Of a stretch of 64,000 bases of DNA, positions 1-7,084 are shown in pieces. How positions within the stretch are numbered: the first letter of the stretch is position 1; the number at the start of each line of letters is the position of its first letter. This stretch comes from Parapedobacter composti (lineage in GTDB: Bacteria > Bacteroidota > Bacteroidia > Sphingobacteriales > Sphingobacteriaceae). Location of the stretch: contig NZ_FOLL01000002.1 of assembly GCF_900112315.1 (NCBI RefSeq), positions 186,001 through 250,000 on the forward strand, read 5' to 3'. The notes beneath the pieces were generated by a model that saw only the letters and a list, made by a program, of their open reading frames with translations, had not been told where the DNA came from and made no database searches. The position numbers and the translations under genes were made by a program.

Positions 1-2
1 CC

Positions 3-458
3 CGGATCTGGTCGCTCGATTTCACGCCGTATACCAAAGCGGTATTGGTACTGTTCGCTACCGGACTGCTGTTTCCCCTGGCTTGGCTCTTTTCCAGGCT
101 ACTAAAGACGAACTGGAAGAACAGCAGTAATCCGCTGCAACCGCTTGCGTTATGGTTTAACGTTGCCCAGCTCTTCTATATGCCGATGCTGGCGTTGGTA
201 TTGCTCAGACTCCCCGAGTGCTTTATCACGGCATTCGCTATTATCACAGGGGGCCACTTTTTTCCCTTCGCTTGGCTGTACAGAACAAAATGGTACGCAA
301 TTTTTGCCGGTGTTATCCCGGCCGGTGCGTTGCTGATCACGATTACTGCCGCCGATGACCACCTGTATGCAATACCCCTTTTCGTTTGTATGTCGCTCGT
401 GCTACTGGCGGTTTGCTTATATGCTGATTTGAACCGAAAGCATAATGGCAATCAATAA
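3..458 (+). CDS. Integral membrane protein, 5'-truncated, function unknown
   Basis: The reading frame is open from the first complete codon of the window (position 3) to TAA at 456-458, so the gene begins upstream and its true start is not visible. The visible 151 residues are strongly hydrophobic, with about four to five membrane segments separated by short basic loops and a short polar tail ending in KHNGNQ. The arrangement resembles small DUF7010-type membrane proteins, but I recognise this only loosely. The first internal start-like codon is a TTG at 45 that falls inside a membrane segment, so it is unlikely to be the real start. No neighbour suggests a role. Confidence 0.6.
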   Translation, partial: RIWSLDFTPYTKAVLVLFATGLLFPLAWLFSRLLKTNWKNSSNPLQPLALWFNVAQLFYMPMLALVLLRLPECFITAFAIITGGHFFPFAWLYRTKWYAIFAGVIPAGALLITITAADDHLYAIPLFVCMSLVLLAVCLYADLNRKHNGNQ

Positions 459-563
459 CCGTATGGCGAAACAGGCACGTCATCCGGCAATTTGTCCGCT
501 TCATGGTAATTTTACCCCATACTTGTTCGGATTCGCCGGTACTTTGCAGGTACAAATCAGCGT

Positions 564-959
564 ATGATGAAAATGAAAATGAAAATGAAATTGAACGTTT
601 TGAAATGCGTATTGACGCTATCCGTGTTGGGAATAGCCCACGGTGTATTTGCACAGTCCAAACTTACCGAAGAGCAAAAGAAAGAGTTAGCAGCTAAAAT
701 GAAAACCTACCGGGCTGAGCTTAATCTGTCGGAAGAGCAACAGGAAAGAATGAAAGCCATCAACACCACATACTTCGAGGGGCTGGCGGCTCTCAAAGCG
801 TCACGCGGCTCGAGGCTGTCGAAGCTCAAGCAATTCCGGGCACTCAGCGAGACGCGCGACGAAGAAATGAAAAGGATACTGGACAAAGAACAGTACAAAC
901 GTTACAAGGCGATGCAGAACGAAATGAAAAGTGAAATAAAGAGCCGAAGGAAATCATGA
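564..959 (+). CDS. Secreted small helical protein (Spy/CpxP-like in shape)
   Basis: 131 residues. Residues 1-31 form a signal peptide (basic start, hydrophobic LKCVLTLSVLGIAHGV, cleavage after VFAQ). The mature part is almost wholly charged helix with repeated EEQ/EEQQER segments, the look of small periplasmic proteins with Spy-like LTxEQ motifs, though I cannot show the Spy LTxxQ pair convincingly. The stop overlaps the next start (ATGA at 956-959), so it is co-translated with the downstream esterase. The 5' end is odd: ATG is followed by four ATGAAA hexamers, giving MMKMKMKMKL, and any of these ATGs could initiate. Function is unknown; a chaperone or stress sensor role is a guess. Confidence 0.7.
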   Translation: MMKMKMKMKLNVLKCVLTLSVLGIAHGVFAQSKLTEEQKKELAAKMKTYRAELNLSEEQQERMKAINTTYFEGLAALKASRGSRLSKLKQFRALSETRDEEMKRILDKEQYKRYKAMQNEMKSEIKSRRKS

Positions 960-1921
960 AACCAAAAAGACACATCCGTTTGGCACTGCTGGCCGTGCTG
1001 ACACTTTTTTCGTTTGGTGGATGTGCAGGCGAGGCACCCCATCCGGCTCCCCGTTTTCCATGGGAAAACTGGCTGGATTGGGAACGCCTTGTCAACTGGG
1101 ACACGCTGATGGTTGATGGCCGGGCACGCACGTTCAACGTGCACCTGCCGCCCCAGTATGAAGAAGGGGCCGACACGTTCCCGTTGGTCATTGGCCTGCA
1201 TGGGCTGGGCGGCAGTGCCGTGCAGTTTGACCGTCACTACCATTTCTCCGGGAAAGCCGACCGGGAGGGCTTCGTCGCGGTGTACCCCAATGGTGTAAGA
1301 AGTGACGGGCGCTTCGGCATACGGACATGGAATGCTGGAACATGCTGTGATTTTGCCATGCGGGAAAACGTCGATGATGTCCGCTTCATCAGCGAACTCA
1401 TCGACAGATTGCTTGAATCGTATCGAATCGATCCAAAGCGCGTCTATGTGACAGGCATGTCCAACGGCGGGATGCTTACGTACCGCCTCGCCGCGGAGAT
1501 TCCTCAAAAGATAGCCGCGATAGCGCCCGTGAGCTGCACGATGGTGTTCGACCCACCTGCTGACCAGCCCCGCCCGGTACCGATCATCCACCTGCACTCC
1601 GTGTTGGATGAGATTATTCCCTACAACGGCGGCACCAATTCGCTGGGCTATCATTTTCCGCCTGTTGATTCGATACTGAACGTATGGGCAGCGCGTAACG
1701 GCTGCTTGCCCGACCCACAGGTAACGGAGGGAGCGGGTTACACGGTGAAACAATGGGTAGATGAATTGGACTGCCCATTTATGGTGCACTATCTCACCGA
1801 GGATGGCGGCCACTCTTGGCCGGGTGGAGAGCAGGTACGGCCCGGTGCTGCGCCGCCATCAGCAGCAATCAATGGCAATGAACTGATATGGGGCTTTTTC
1901 CAGCGCTTCCACCTTCCATAA
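956..1921 (+). CDS. Lipoprotein esterase of the PHB depolymerase/feruloyl esterase (LpqC-like) family
   Basis: 321 residues, alpha/beta hydrolase fold. A lipoprotein signal peptide ends at C23 (SFGGC), so the enzyme is probably membrane-anchored in the periplasm or at the surface. An oxyanion-hole segment GLHGLGG lies at 80-86, the nucleophile motif GMSNG at 167-171 (Ser169), a likely acid at Asp218 and the catalytic His at 286 in GGHSWPGG. The adjacent cysteines 130-131 in the WNAGTCCDF segment are typical of the LpqC/PHB depolymerase branch. It probably hydrolyses short or aromatic carboxylic esters; the exact substrate cannot be told. It overlaps the preceding small secreted protein by four bases, so the two form an operon. 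Confidence 0.85.
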   Translation: MKPKRHIRLALLAVLTLFSFGGCAGEAPHPAPRFPWENWLDWERLVNWDTLMVDGRARTFNVHLPPQYEEGADTFPLVIGLHGLGGSAVQFDRHYHFSGKADREGFVAVYPNGVRSDGRFGIRTWNAGTCCDFAMRENVDDVRFISELIDRLLESYRIDPKRVYVTGMSNGGMLTYRLAAEIPQKIAAIAPVSCTMVFDPPADQPRPVPIIHLHSVLDEIIPYNGGTNSLGYHFPPVDSILNVWAARNGCLPDPQVTEGAGYTVKQWVDELDCPFMVHYLTEDGGHSWPGGEQVRPGAAPPSAAINGNELIWGFFQRFHLP

Positions 1922-1933
1922 TCTGATGTACTT

Positions 1934-1950
1934 TGTGATCCAAATCAAAG
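1934..1950 (+). promoter_or_regulatory. Crp/Fnr-type palindrome TGTGAT-N4-ATCAA (copy 1)
   Basis: The spacer after the esterase holds TTTGTGAT-CCAA-ATCAAAG. The core GTGAT-N4-ATCAA differs from the classic FNR box TTGAT-N4-ATCAA at one base and shares TGTGA with CRP boxes. The same architecture recurs at 4760-4776, next to a Crp/Fnr gene. It lies about 60 bases before a 40-codon frame and 180 bases before the VOC gene. That it binds the local regulator is inference. Confidence 0.5.
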
Positions 1951-1995
1951 CTTAGTAAATGACAAAACCAGACTTTTGCATAACACCTATTGGCT

Positions 1996-2118
1996 ATGAA
2001 GCTCACCTACAGAAAATTGAGAAAGGTTTTTGTCATCCTGGTTGCGGCTTGGTTGGCAATGGAAACTTCGACCGACAAGGCAATGAGCCGGAGCGGAAAA
2101 CTTCTCAATATGCGCTGA
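1996..2118 (+). CDS. Possible small membrane-leader-like peptide (40 aa)
   Basis: An ATG at 1996 opens 40 codons ending in TGA at 2116-2118. The product has a basic start (MKLTYRKLRK), a short hydrophobic stretch (VFVILVAAWLA) and a polar tail, like a signal peptide followed by almost nothing. It could be a genuine small exported peptide, the 5' remnant of a lost gene, or chance. A Crp/Fnr-type palindrome lies 45 bases upstream and the VOC gene starts 13 bases downstream, so it might also be a leader peptide. I recognise no family. Confidence 0.3.
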   Translation: MKLTYRKLRKVFVILVAAWLAMETSTDKAMSRSGKLLNMR

Positions 2119-2131
2119 CAAGGATATTACG

Positions 2132-2557
2132 ATGATGACAGGTTCAAAAAGGAGCTCATTCAACGTAGCACTGAATCATTTAGTGATTTTGGCTAAAGAC
2201 AAGCGCAAAACAGCAGATTTTATCACGGAACTGCTGGATTTGGACGATGCAACAGCCGCTGACGGCCCTGTCCCCGGATTCTTCTGTTGCATCCGGTTTG
2301 ATAATGACGTGACGGTACTCATCGCTGAGTCGAAAGAGCACCCGGCAGGGCATTACGCCTTTAAAGTAACCGGAGAACACTTCGAAACCCTTTTGAATAA
2401 GCTGAAACGCGAAACACGGGATTTTTGGGCCGACCCGCGCATGGAAAAGCCTTTCGAATGCTATGAAGAGGATGGTAAGAAAGGATTGTATGTGGTTTGC
2501 CCTTCAGGACATGGGCTGGAAATTCTGACGGATTTGCAAGTAGACAATGAACGCTAA
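2132..2557 (+). CDS. VOC (glyoxalase/bleomycin-resistance superfamily) protein
   Basis: 141 residues, a single glyoxalase-fold domain with the expected pattern: a conserved N-terminal NHLVILAKD strand where the first metal-binding His of active members sits (His17 in LNHLV), then a central strand pair with a histidine segment PAGHYAFKV, and a C-terminal SGHGLEILT strand that would carry the last ligand Glu. This fits a stand-alone dimerising VOC protein of the glyoxalase/fosfomycin-resistance type. The substrate is unknown. Its stop overlaps the start of the AraC regulator by 11 bases, so the two are co-expressed. ATG 2132 is preferred; the next ATG (2135) is immediately in frame. Confidence 0.75.
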   Translation: MMTGSKRSSFNVALNHLVILAKDKRKTADFITELLDLDDATAADGPVPGFFCCIRFDNDVTVLIAESKEHPAGHYAFKVTGEHFETLLNKLKRETRDFWADPRMEKPFECYEEDGKKGLYVVCPSGHGLEILTDLQVDNER

Positions 2558-3323
2558 ACGCGTCATGCCGAATAAGACTGTAGCACTGTTCGTAAGCAAT
2601 ATATGGGTATTTGACGAGTCGCACGATGAGCAGCGGACAGTTCTTCCGTTTTTTGCAGACGGTTATCCGGGGTTGATATTTTATAAAGCGAAGAAAGCGC
2701 TTACTGTTTACCCACACAACAAAACCATGTCCGCTTTTTTCATCTATGGACAAACCCTGAACCCGATAGAGCTGATGTTCCATGGCAGTTATAGGATGGT
2801 GGTCTTCCAATTCTATCCGTTCATCTTAAACAGTTTCTTTGGGATAGCCCCGAAAACGGTCAATGATGATTGCTTTGATTTGTTGACATCAACAGATTCG
2901 AATACAGAAACTGTTTTCCGGAAGTTACAGCACGACGACACCACTGAGGGATGGATTGCAACCATTACCGATTTTCTCCTTTCACTATTCTCCACCAGAA
3001 AGCAGGCTCTTGACGTGAAACTCAAACAGGCGCTGCAACGGATAATTGACAATAGAGGACTGCTGGCCATCAAAGATCTGTGCAGAGACATCAGGATGAG
3101 CGAAAGAACACTGGAACGCCGGTTTCTCAGCGAAACCGGGCTATCCCCCAAGCAGTTTGCCAAAATCATCCAGTTCCAATCTTCGCTCGAACAGTTGTCT
3201 GTAAAAGACTATAACAAGCTGACGGATATCGTATACCGGAACGGCTACGCAGACCAATCCCACTTCATCAAGGTATTCAAGGTCTTCACAGGAAGGACGC
3301 CCAAAGAATTCTTGAAAGAATAG
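2547..3323 (+). CDS. AraC family transcriptional regulator
   Basis: 258 residues. The N-terminal part (about 1-150) is the DUF6597-like sensor found on many Bacteroidetes AraC proteins (VLPFFADGYPGLIFY, HGSYRMVVFQFYP). The C-terminal 95 residues are the AraC double helix-turn-helix: first HTH around LLAIKDLCRDIRMSERTLERRF, then the family signature around DIVYRNGYADQSHFIKVFKVFTGRTPKEF. It overlaps the VOC gene by 11 bases and lies just ahead of an NAD(P)-binding oxidoreductase that has its own 68-base spacer. In this regulator class the adjacent oxidoreductase is a frequent target, which I infer here from position only. Confidence 0.85.
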   Translation: MNAKRVMPNKTVALFVSNIWVFDESHDEQRTVLPFFADGYPGLIFYKAKKALTVYPHNKTMSAFFIYGQTLNPIELMFHGSYRMVVFQFYPFILNSFFGIAPKTVNDDCFDLLTSTDSNTETVFRKLQHDDTTEGWIATITDFLLSLFSTRKQALDVKLKQALQRIIDNRGLLAIKDLCRDIRMSERTLERRFLSETGLSPKQFAKIIQFQSSLEQLSVKDYNKLTDIVYRNGYADQSHFIKVFKVFTGRTPKEFLKE

Positions 3324-3391
3324 CATTGACGGTTTTTTTCTATTCTAAGCTTTAATACCCATGCAATTTTGCGACATAAATCTTTTCTATT

Positions 3392-4018
3392 ATGAAGATA
3401 GTCATTTTTGGATCTACAGGAAGCATTGGTATGCATCTCGTGCAACAAGCCTTGCAGCAAGGACACGCCGTAACGGCTTTTACCCGAAACCCGGTAAAGC
3501 TATCGCCCTTGAACCACGCGGGATTGACCGTTGTCCAGGGAGATATCCTGAATTATCCGGATGTTGAACAGGCTGTCAGGCAGCAAGACGCCGTATTATG
3601 TGCCATCGGCGACGGCAACAAAGGCAAGGTCAGGGCAGCGGGCACAAGAAACATCATCGCCGCAATGAAAAAAATGGGTGTAAACCGGCTAATCTGCCAA
3701 ACGACGCTGGGTTTAGGAGAAAGCTGGGGCAACCTCAACTTTTTCTGGCGGCACATCATGTTCGGCTTTTTGCTCAGAAAAGCATTCCATGATCACGAGG
3801 TGCAGGAAAAACAATTGATGGAGAGCGGACTGGATTACACCATCGTTCGCCCGAGCGCTTTTACCGACGGCCGTGTCACCAGAAGCTATAACGTCGGGTT
3901 TGACGGCGACCATAAACCCCTGACACTGAAAATTTCGAGAGCAGATGTGGCTGATTTTATGTTGCAGCAACTACATCGTGCGGAGTATGTAAAAAAAGCG
4001 GTAAGTATATCCAATTGA
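3392..4018 (+). CDS. NAD(P)H-binding oxidoreductase, NmrA/atypical SDR type
   Basis: 208 residues with an N-terminal Rossmann motif GSTGSIG (residues 7-13, TGxxGxxG class) followed by basic TRNP at the end of strand 2, which favours NADP(H). The order GDILNYPDVEQAVRQQDAVLCAIG, then RLICQTTLG, then LDYTIVRPSAFTDG is that of NmrA-like/BLVRB-like atypical short-chain reductases. It lacks the classical YxxxK of true SDRs at the usual place, so it may be a reductase of quinone or flavin type or a redox sensor. It sits directly after the AraC gene. Confidence 0.8.
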   Translation: MKIVIFGSTGSIGMHLVQQALQQGHAVTAFTRNPVKLSPLNHAGLTVVQGDILNYPDVEQAVRQQDAVLCAIGDGNKGKVRAAGTRNIIAAMKKMGVNRLICQTTLGLGESWGNLNFFWRHIMFGFLLRKAFHDHEVQEKQLMESGLDYTIVRPSAFTDGRVTRSYNVGFDGDHKPLTLKISRADVADFMLQQLHRAEYVKKAVSISN

Positions 4019-4128
4019 TATGCCGGTGAAACGCATCCCTTTGGCCGTTTGTACCCAGCAACTTGTCCGGATTGCCCCTACCGTTTCACCACGGATTGGT
4101 GTATCTTAGGCGGATAAACACAAAAGTT

Positions 4129-4737
4129 ATGAACGCGATCGGAGCAAACCGCATGACAAAGGAAGCGAATACAATTATTTCTTGCTACAAGCAATTGAAT
4201 GACGAGGCCTTCGCTGCACTTATGGCTATCGCGCGATTCAGGGTTTACCAACCAGGAGAACGCTTTTTGCGTCTTGGCGAACGATCGCTGCGGTCGGCCT
4301 TTGTGCTTTCCGGACTGCTGAAATCGGTCTGGTACGATACAGACGGGACAGAAAGGATTATCGAGTTGCTGGAGGTCGGCGACTTTGCCGCAAACTGCGA
4401 AAGCCATAACAAACGGGCACCATCCGAATATGAGATCATCCCGGCGTGCGCTTGCCGGTTGCTGGTTTTCGAAAATACCGCGCTGGAAGAGCTATGCAGG
4501 CGATATGCGGAACTCATGGAACTGGGGACAATGCTTACGCAAGCTATCCTCTTCCGAAGGGCTGAACATACGTCGATCATCTCGATGAAGGCCCCTCTTG
4601 ATCGCTACACCTACGTGGTTAACCACCGGCCGCAGCTACTGCAGCAGATAAACTTGACGGAACTGGCTAAATACCTTTACGTGACCCGGGAAACGATCAG
4701 CCGCTGCCGATCAGCGATGTCCAGGCGGGCGGGGTAA
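4129..4737 (+). CDS. Crp/Fnr family transcriptional regulator
   Basis: 202 residues from ATG 4129; an upstream in-frame ATG at 4063 would add 22 residues that do not belong to the family. The cyclic-nucleotide-binding-like beta roll spans about 20-125 (FRVYQPGERFLRLGERS, AFVLSGLLKSVWYDTDGTERIIELLEVGDF). There is no canonical cAMP-binding RxS segment, as usual for Bacteroidetes members, so the effector is unknown. The C-terminal winged helix carries RETISR at 187-192, combining the Glu/Ser/Arg contacts of FNR with the extra Arg of CRP. That predicts recognition of a (T)GTGAT-N4-ATCA-type palindrome. Two such palindromes lie nearby at 1934-1950 and 4760-4776, the latter only 23 bases after this gene. 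Confidence 0.85.
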   Translation: MNAIGANRMTKEANTIISCYKQLNDEAFAALMAIARFRVYQPGERFLRLGERSLRSAFVLSGLLKSVWYDTDGTERIIELLEVGDFAANCESHNKRAPSEYEIIPACACRLLVFENTALEELCRRYAELMELGTMLTQAILFRRAEHTSIISMKAPLDRYTYVVNHRPQLLQQINLTELAKYLYVTRETISRCRSAMSRRAG

Positions 4738-4759
4738 GTCGGGTGAACACCCGGCCCGA

Positions 4760-4776
4760 CTGTGATTGAAATCAAG
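4760..4776 (+). promoter_or_regulatory. Crp/Fnr-type palindrome TGTGAT-N4-ATCAA (copy 2)
   Basis: CTGTGAT-TGAA-ATCAAG in the 57-base spacer between the Crp/Fnr gene and the retropepsin-like lipoprotein gene. It has the same half-sites and spacing as the copy at 1934-1950. Its position 20 bases before the lipoprotein start would suit repression or autoregulation from a promoter within the spacer. Binding is inferred, not shown. Confidence 0.5.
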
Positions 4777-4794
4777 TAAAAACAACAGGAAAAC

Positions 4795-6141
4795 ATGTTT
4801 CTTTGTGTGATGAATCTACTTCAAATCCTTGGTTACCAAATAATCCGAAAATACATCGTTTTACCGCTGATTGGACTGAACCTGTGTATCAGTTCATGCA
4901 GGCCGGTTCCTGTCGGATCTACCGCAACCGAAAACGGCAAAATACTTGATTCATTGTATCACGCGAAAGATTTTTTCCGCATGAAAACCAGTTATGACGG
5001 CCTGGAAAGCAGACTGTCGGAATATGAAAAGCTTTACTACGGCAGCGTATTGAAGAATCTTTTCAATGAACCGGGCGAGTCGCTGTCGGCTATTGCAGAA
5101 CTCGAACAACGCTTCGGGAAAAAGATAACAGACAGTACCCGTTCTGCACTTTGGCAGTTGCAGCTAAGCAACTATATCAAACGGCTCGACTACCGGAATG
5201 CCGCCCGGGTAAGCCGGTTAATCCTCGGCAATTACACCGCGTACCTGGACTCCGCGACGTTATCCGATATACGCAACGAACTGAATATTTGGAAGGCACT
5301 TGAGAAGGTACCGGCTGTGAAAGCTTCCGTTAATACCGACCATCGTTTGCTGTTGACGTTGGACAAGGCCGGACTCAAAAACACAACGGTACGATTCGGC
5401 AGCGATTCCGTGGACTTCATATTTGATACCGGTGCCAATTTCTCCGTTATAAGACGGTCGGTAGCGGAAAAAGCGGGATTGAAAATCATGGAGACCGATT
5501 TCCTGGTGGGTACCATCACCGGAGAGCAAGTGAAGAGCAGGTTAGCTGTGGCGCCGCAGATTCACATGGGCAGCATTACCTGGCATAACGTGGTCTTCCT
5601 CGTATTCGATGATAACTCACTAACCATTCCTCAAATCGATTACCATATCTACGGAATACTGGGATTTCCGGAAATCCGTTCGCTGCGCGAGATTAGGATC
5701 AGCAAGGACAATATCCTCACCGTACCGGCCAGGCCCACTGCTGGGCAACCGCAGAACTTGTATTTCGATGGCCTTATGCCTATAATTGCGGCCCGCCACG
5801 GCGGCGATACATTAGCGTTTTCATTCGACAGCGGAGCCAGCACAACGCATCTATACCCCAAGTTCTACGAAAAGTACCAGCGTGCGATCGACACCCTGTA
5901 TACCATCACCAGCATCGCCTTCGGTGGCGCAGGAGGTGTTCAGGAATTCACAGGCGTAGAAAACGTCGCGCTCGATCTTGAACTGGGGGATAAATATGGT
6001 CAACTTGACAATATCGCCCTTATTGTAGACGAACGGTATACGGAGAAAAGGGGGATATTCGGCAATCTTGGCCAGGATTTCATCGGATTGTTCGGTGGGT
6101 TTGCTATAAACTTTGAAACAAGTTCCTTGTGGTTCGAATAA
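4795..6141 (+). CDS. Lipoprotein with two retropepsin-like aspartic protease lobes
   Basis: 448 residues. A signal peptide with a lipobox ending at C35 (CISSC) predicts a membrane-anchored exported protein. Residues 45-175 are helical, TPR-like in character. Two retropepsin-like lobes follow: the first with the catalytic FIFDTGANFSVI (DTG 211-213) and a later GILGFPEI, the second with FSFDSGASTTHL (DSG 345-347) and GNLGQDFI. Retropepsins normally dimerise to bring two Asp motifs together; here both are in one chain, like a pepsin-style pseudo-dimer. Both catalytic aspartates are present. ATG 4795 is used; ATG 4810 is nearly as good. A TGTGAT-N4-ATCAA palindrome lies just upstream. The substrate is unknown. 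Confidence 0.8.
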   Translation: MFLCVMNLLQILGYQIIRKYIVLPLIGLNLCISSCRPVPVGSTATENGKILDSLYHAKDFFRMKTSYDGLESRLSEYEKLYYGSVLKNLFNEPGESLSAIAELEQRFGKKITDSTRSALWQLQLSNYIKRLDYRNAARVSRLILGNYTAYLDSATLSDIRNELNIWKALEKVPAVKASVNTDHRLLLTLDKAGLKNTTVRFGSDSVDFIFDTGANFSVIRRSVAEKAGLKIMETDFLVGTITGEQVKSRLAVAPQIHMGSITWHNVVFLVFDDNSLTIPQIDYHIYGILGFPEIRSLREIRISKDNILTVPARPTAGQPQNLYFDGLMPIIAARHGGDTLAFSFDSGASTTHLYPKFYEKYQRAIDTLYTITSIAFGGAGGVQEFTGVENVALDLELGDKYGQLDNIALIVDERYTEKRGIFGNLGQDFIGLFGGFAINFETSSLWFE

Positions 6142-6287
6142 AAAAAACCTCCAACCTAACCGGTAATTACGATGCATGCAGCCCAAAACATACGAGAACC
6201 GACGCATTGGATCGACAACCTGATGTGTGCCGGACCTGCACGCCGACTTAGCGCCATGCTTGTCTAACCCACAGCTTCCACGGCAAG

Positions 6288-6355
6288 TTGTCGCATTTCC
6301 CCCGCATATTGTCGTGTCTTCCCATCCCGTCTGATGAATTTCGGACGTATGTTTG
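6288..6355 (+). promoter_or_regulatory. AraC-type tandem operator plus promoter -7 box
   Basis: The hexamer TTGTCG occurs at 6288-6293 and again at 6309-6314, each followed within 3-4 bases by TTCCC. The period is 21 bases, two helical turns, which is the geometry of AraC-family half-sites. A Bacteroidetes -7 box TATGTTTG lies at 6348-6355, placing the repeats just upstream of the -33 region as for an activator. The first downstream gene is the GNAT at 6430. The rest of the 288-base spacer (6142-6429) holds only two short frames (6172-6267 and 6357-6419) that I do not recognise. Confidence 0.45.
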
Positions 6356-6429
6356 CATGGATGAACGAGGTATCCATACAGCAGGCATAACGTCGCTGAA
6401 AATGAAGGCACCGCTATAATCAGTTAACC

Positions 6430-6975
6430 ATGCTATTTGTTATTGACCGCCTGTTATACGCACACAAGTCCAGCGCAACGGAAGGTTATGAGGAAAAACC
6501 TGACCTTACCAACAACCGGATTGTGTTACGGGTATTGAGCCAACCAGACACCACCCCCTTCTTTGACATCCATACTCGACTGGTGGCATGGAACGATGCC
6601 AAAACTACTCCTATTCCCGCCGACACCCCAAGCAGCTTCGCGCAACGGATCGTTTCTGTCTTTGAGATGATATGGACTATCCGTTCCGCGAGTGATCCCG
6701 GCAGGATTATCGGTGAATGCGCCCTGCATCGATGGAACAAAGAAACCCGCGAAATGGAGTTCAATGCCGCCCTGCTTCCTGAATACCGGCGACGCGGATT
6801 CATGACGCCGGTTTTCTCGTTAATTATACCTTTCGTAAAAAAGAACTATGGCGTAACAGCATTGAAGTGCACAACCCCCGCAGCCAACGTCAAAGCCATC
6901 CGACTTACTGAAAAAATGGGATTCAAAGTAGCCGGAAAGACAAACAGTTCGATGATTTGGATTAAGCCCCTCTAA
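6430..6975 (+). CDS. GNAT family N-acetyltransferase
   Basis: 181 residues. The layout matches ribosomal-protein-type (RimJ/RimL-like) acetyltransferases: an N-terminal RIVLRVLSQPD strand, then GRIIGECALHRWNKETREMEFNAAL, the acetyl-CoA pyrophosphate-binding loop PEYRRRGFM (motif Q/RxxGxG/A variant) and the C-terminal NVKAIRLTEKMGFKVAGK, where the Asn-containing segment is typical. The acceptor substrate cannot be predicted. The first 25 residues precede the domain, so a later start is possible, but no better ATG is seen. A tandem repeat and -7 box at 6288-6355 probably drive it. Confidence 0.85.
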   Translation: MLFVIDRLLYAHKSSATEGYEEKPDLTNNRIVLRVLSQPDTTPFFDIHTRLVAWNDAKTTPIPADTPSSFAQRIVSVFEMIWTIRSASDPGRIIGECALHRWNKETREMEFNAALLPEYRRRGFMTPVFSLIIPFVKKNYGVTALKCTTPAANVKAIRLTEKMGFKVAGKTNSSMIWIKPL

Positions 6976-7032
6976 CTTGGAACGGCGAATCGCAATTTGT
7001 ACCAAATTTTTTAGTAAAAACTAAAAATTAAC

Positions 7033-7063
7033 TTGACATGAAAAATTCGATTTCATATTTTTG
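7033..7063 (+). promoter_or_regulatory. Bacteroidetes-type promoter of the 2H phosphoesterase gene
   Basis: TTG at 7033-7035, 20 bases, then TATTTTTG at 7056-7063 matches the -33/-7 consensus well. Transcription would start near 7068-7070, leaving a leader of about 15 bases before ATG 7085. Confidence 0.65.
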
Positions 7064-7084
7064 CTAAATATAATAGCAAAACAA

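Noticed and set aside
902-1813. 303-codon minus-strand frame opposite the esterase
   Set aside because: The plus strand encodes a complete esterase with intact catalytic residues; the antisense frame shows no recognisable domain.
6357-6419. Twenty-codon frame ending in SLKMKAPL, similar to the SMKAPL segment of the nearby Crp/Fnr protein
   Set aside because: Only a handful of residues match and the frame is preceded by the promoter box; too short to claim a Crp/Fnr gene relic.
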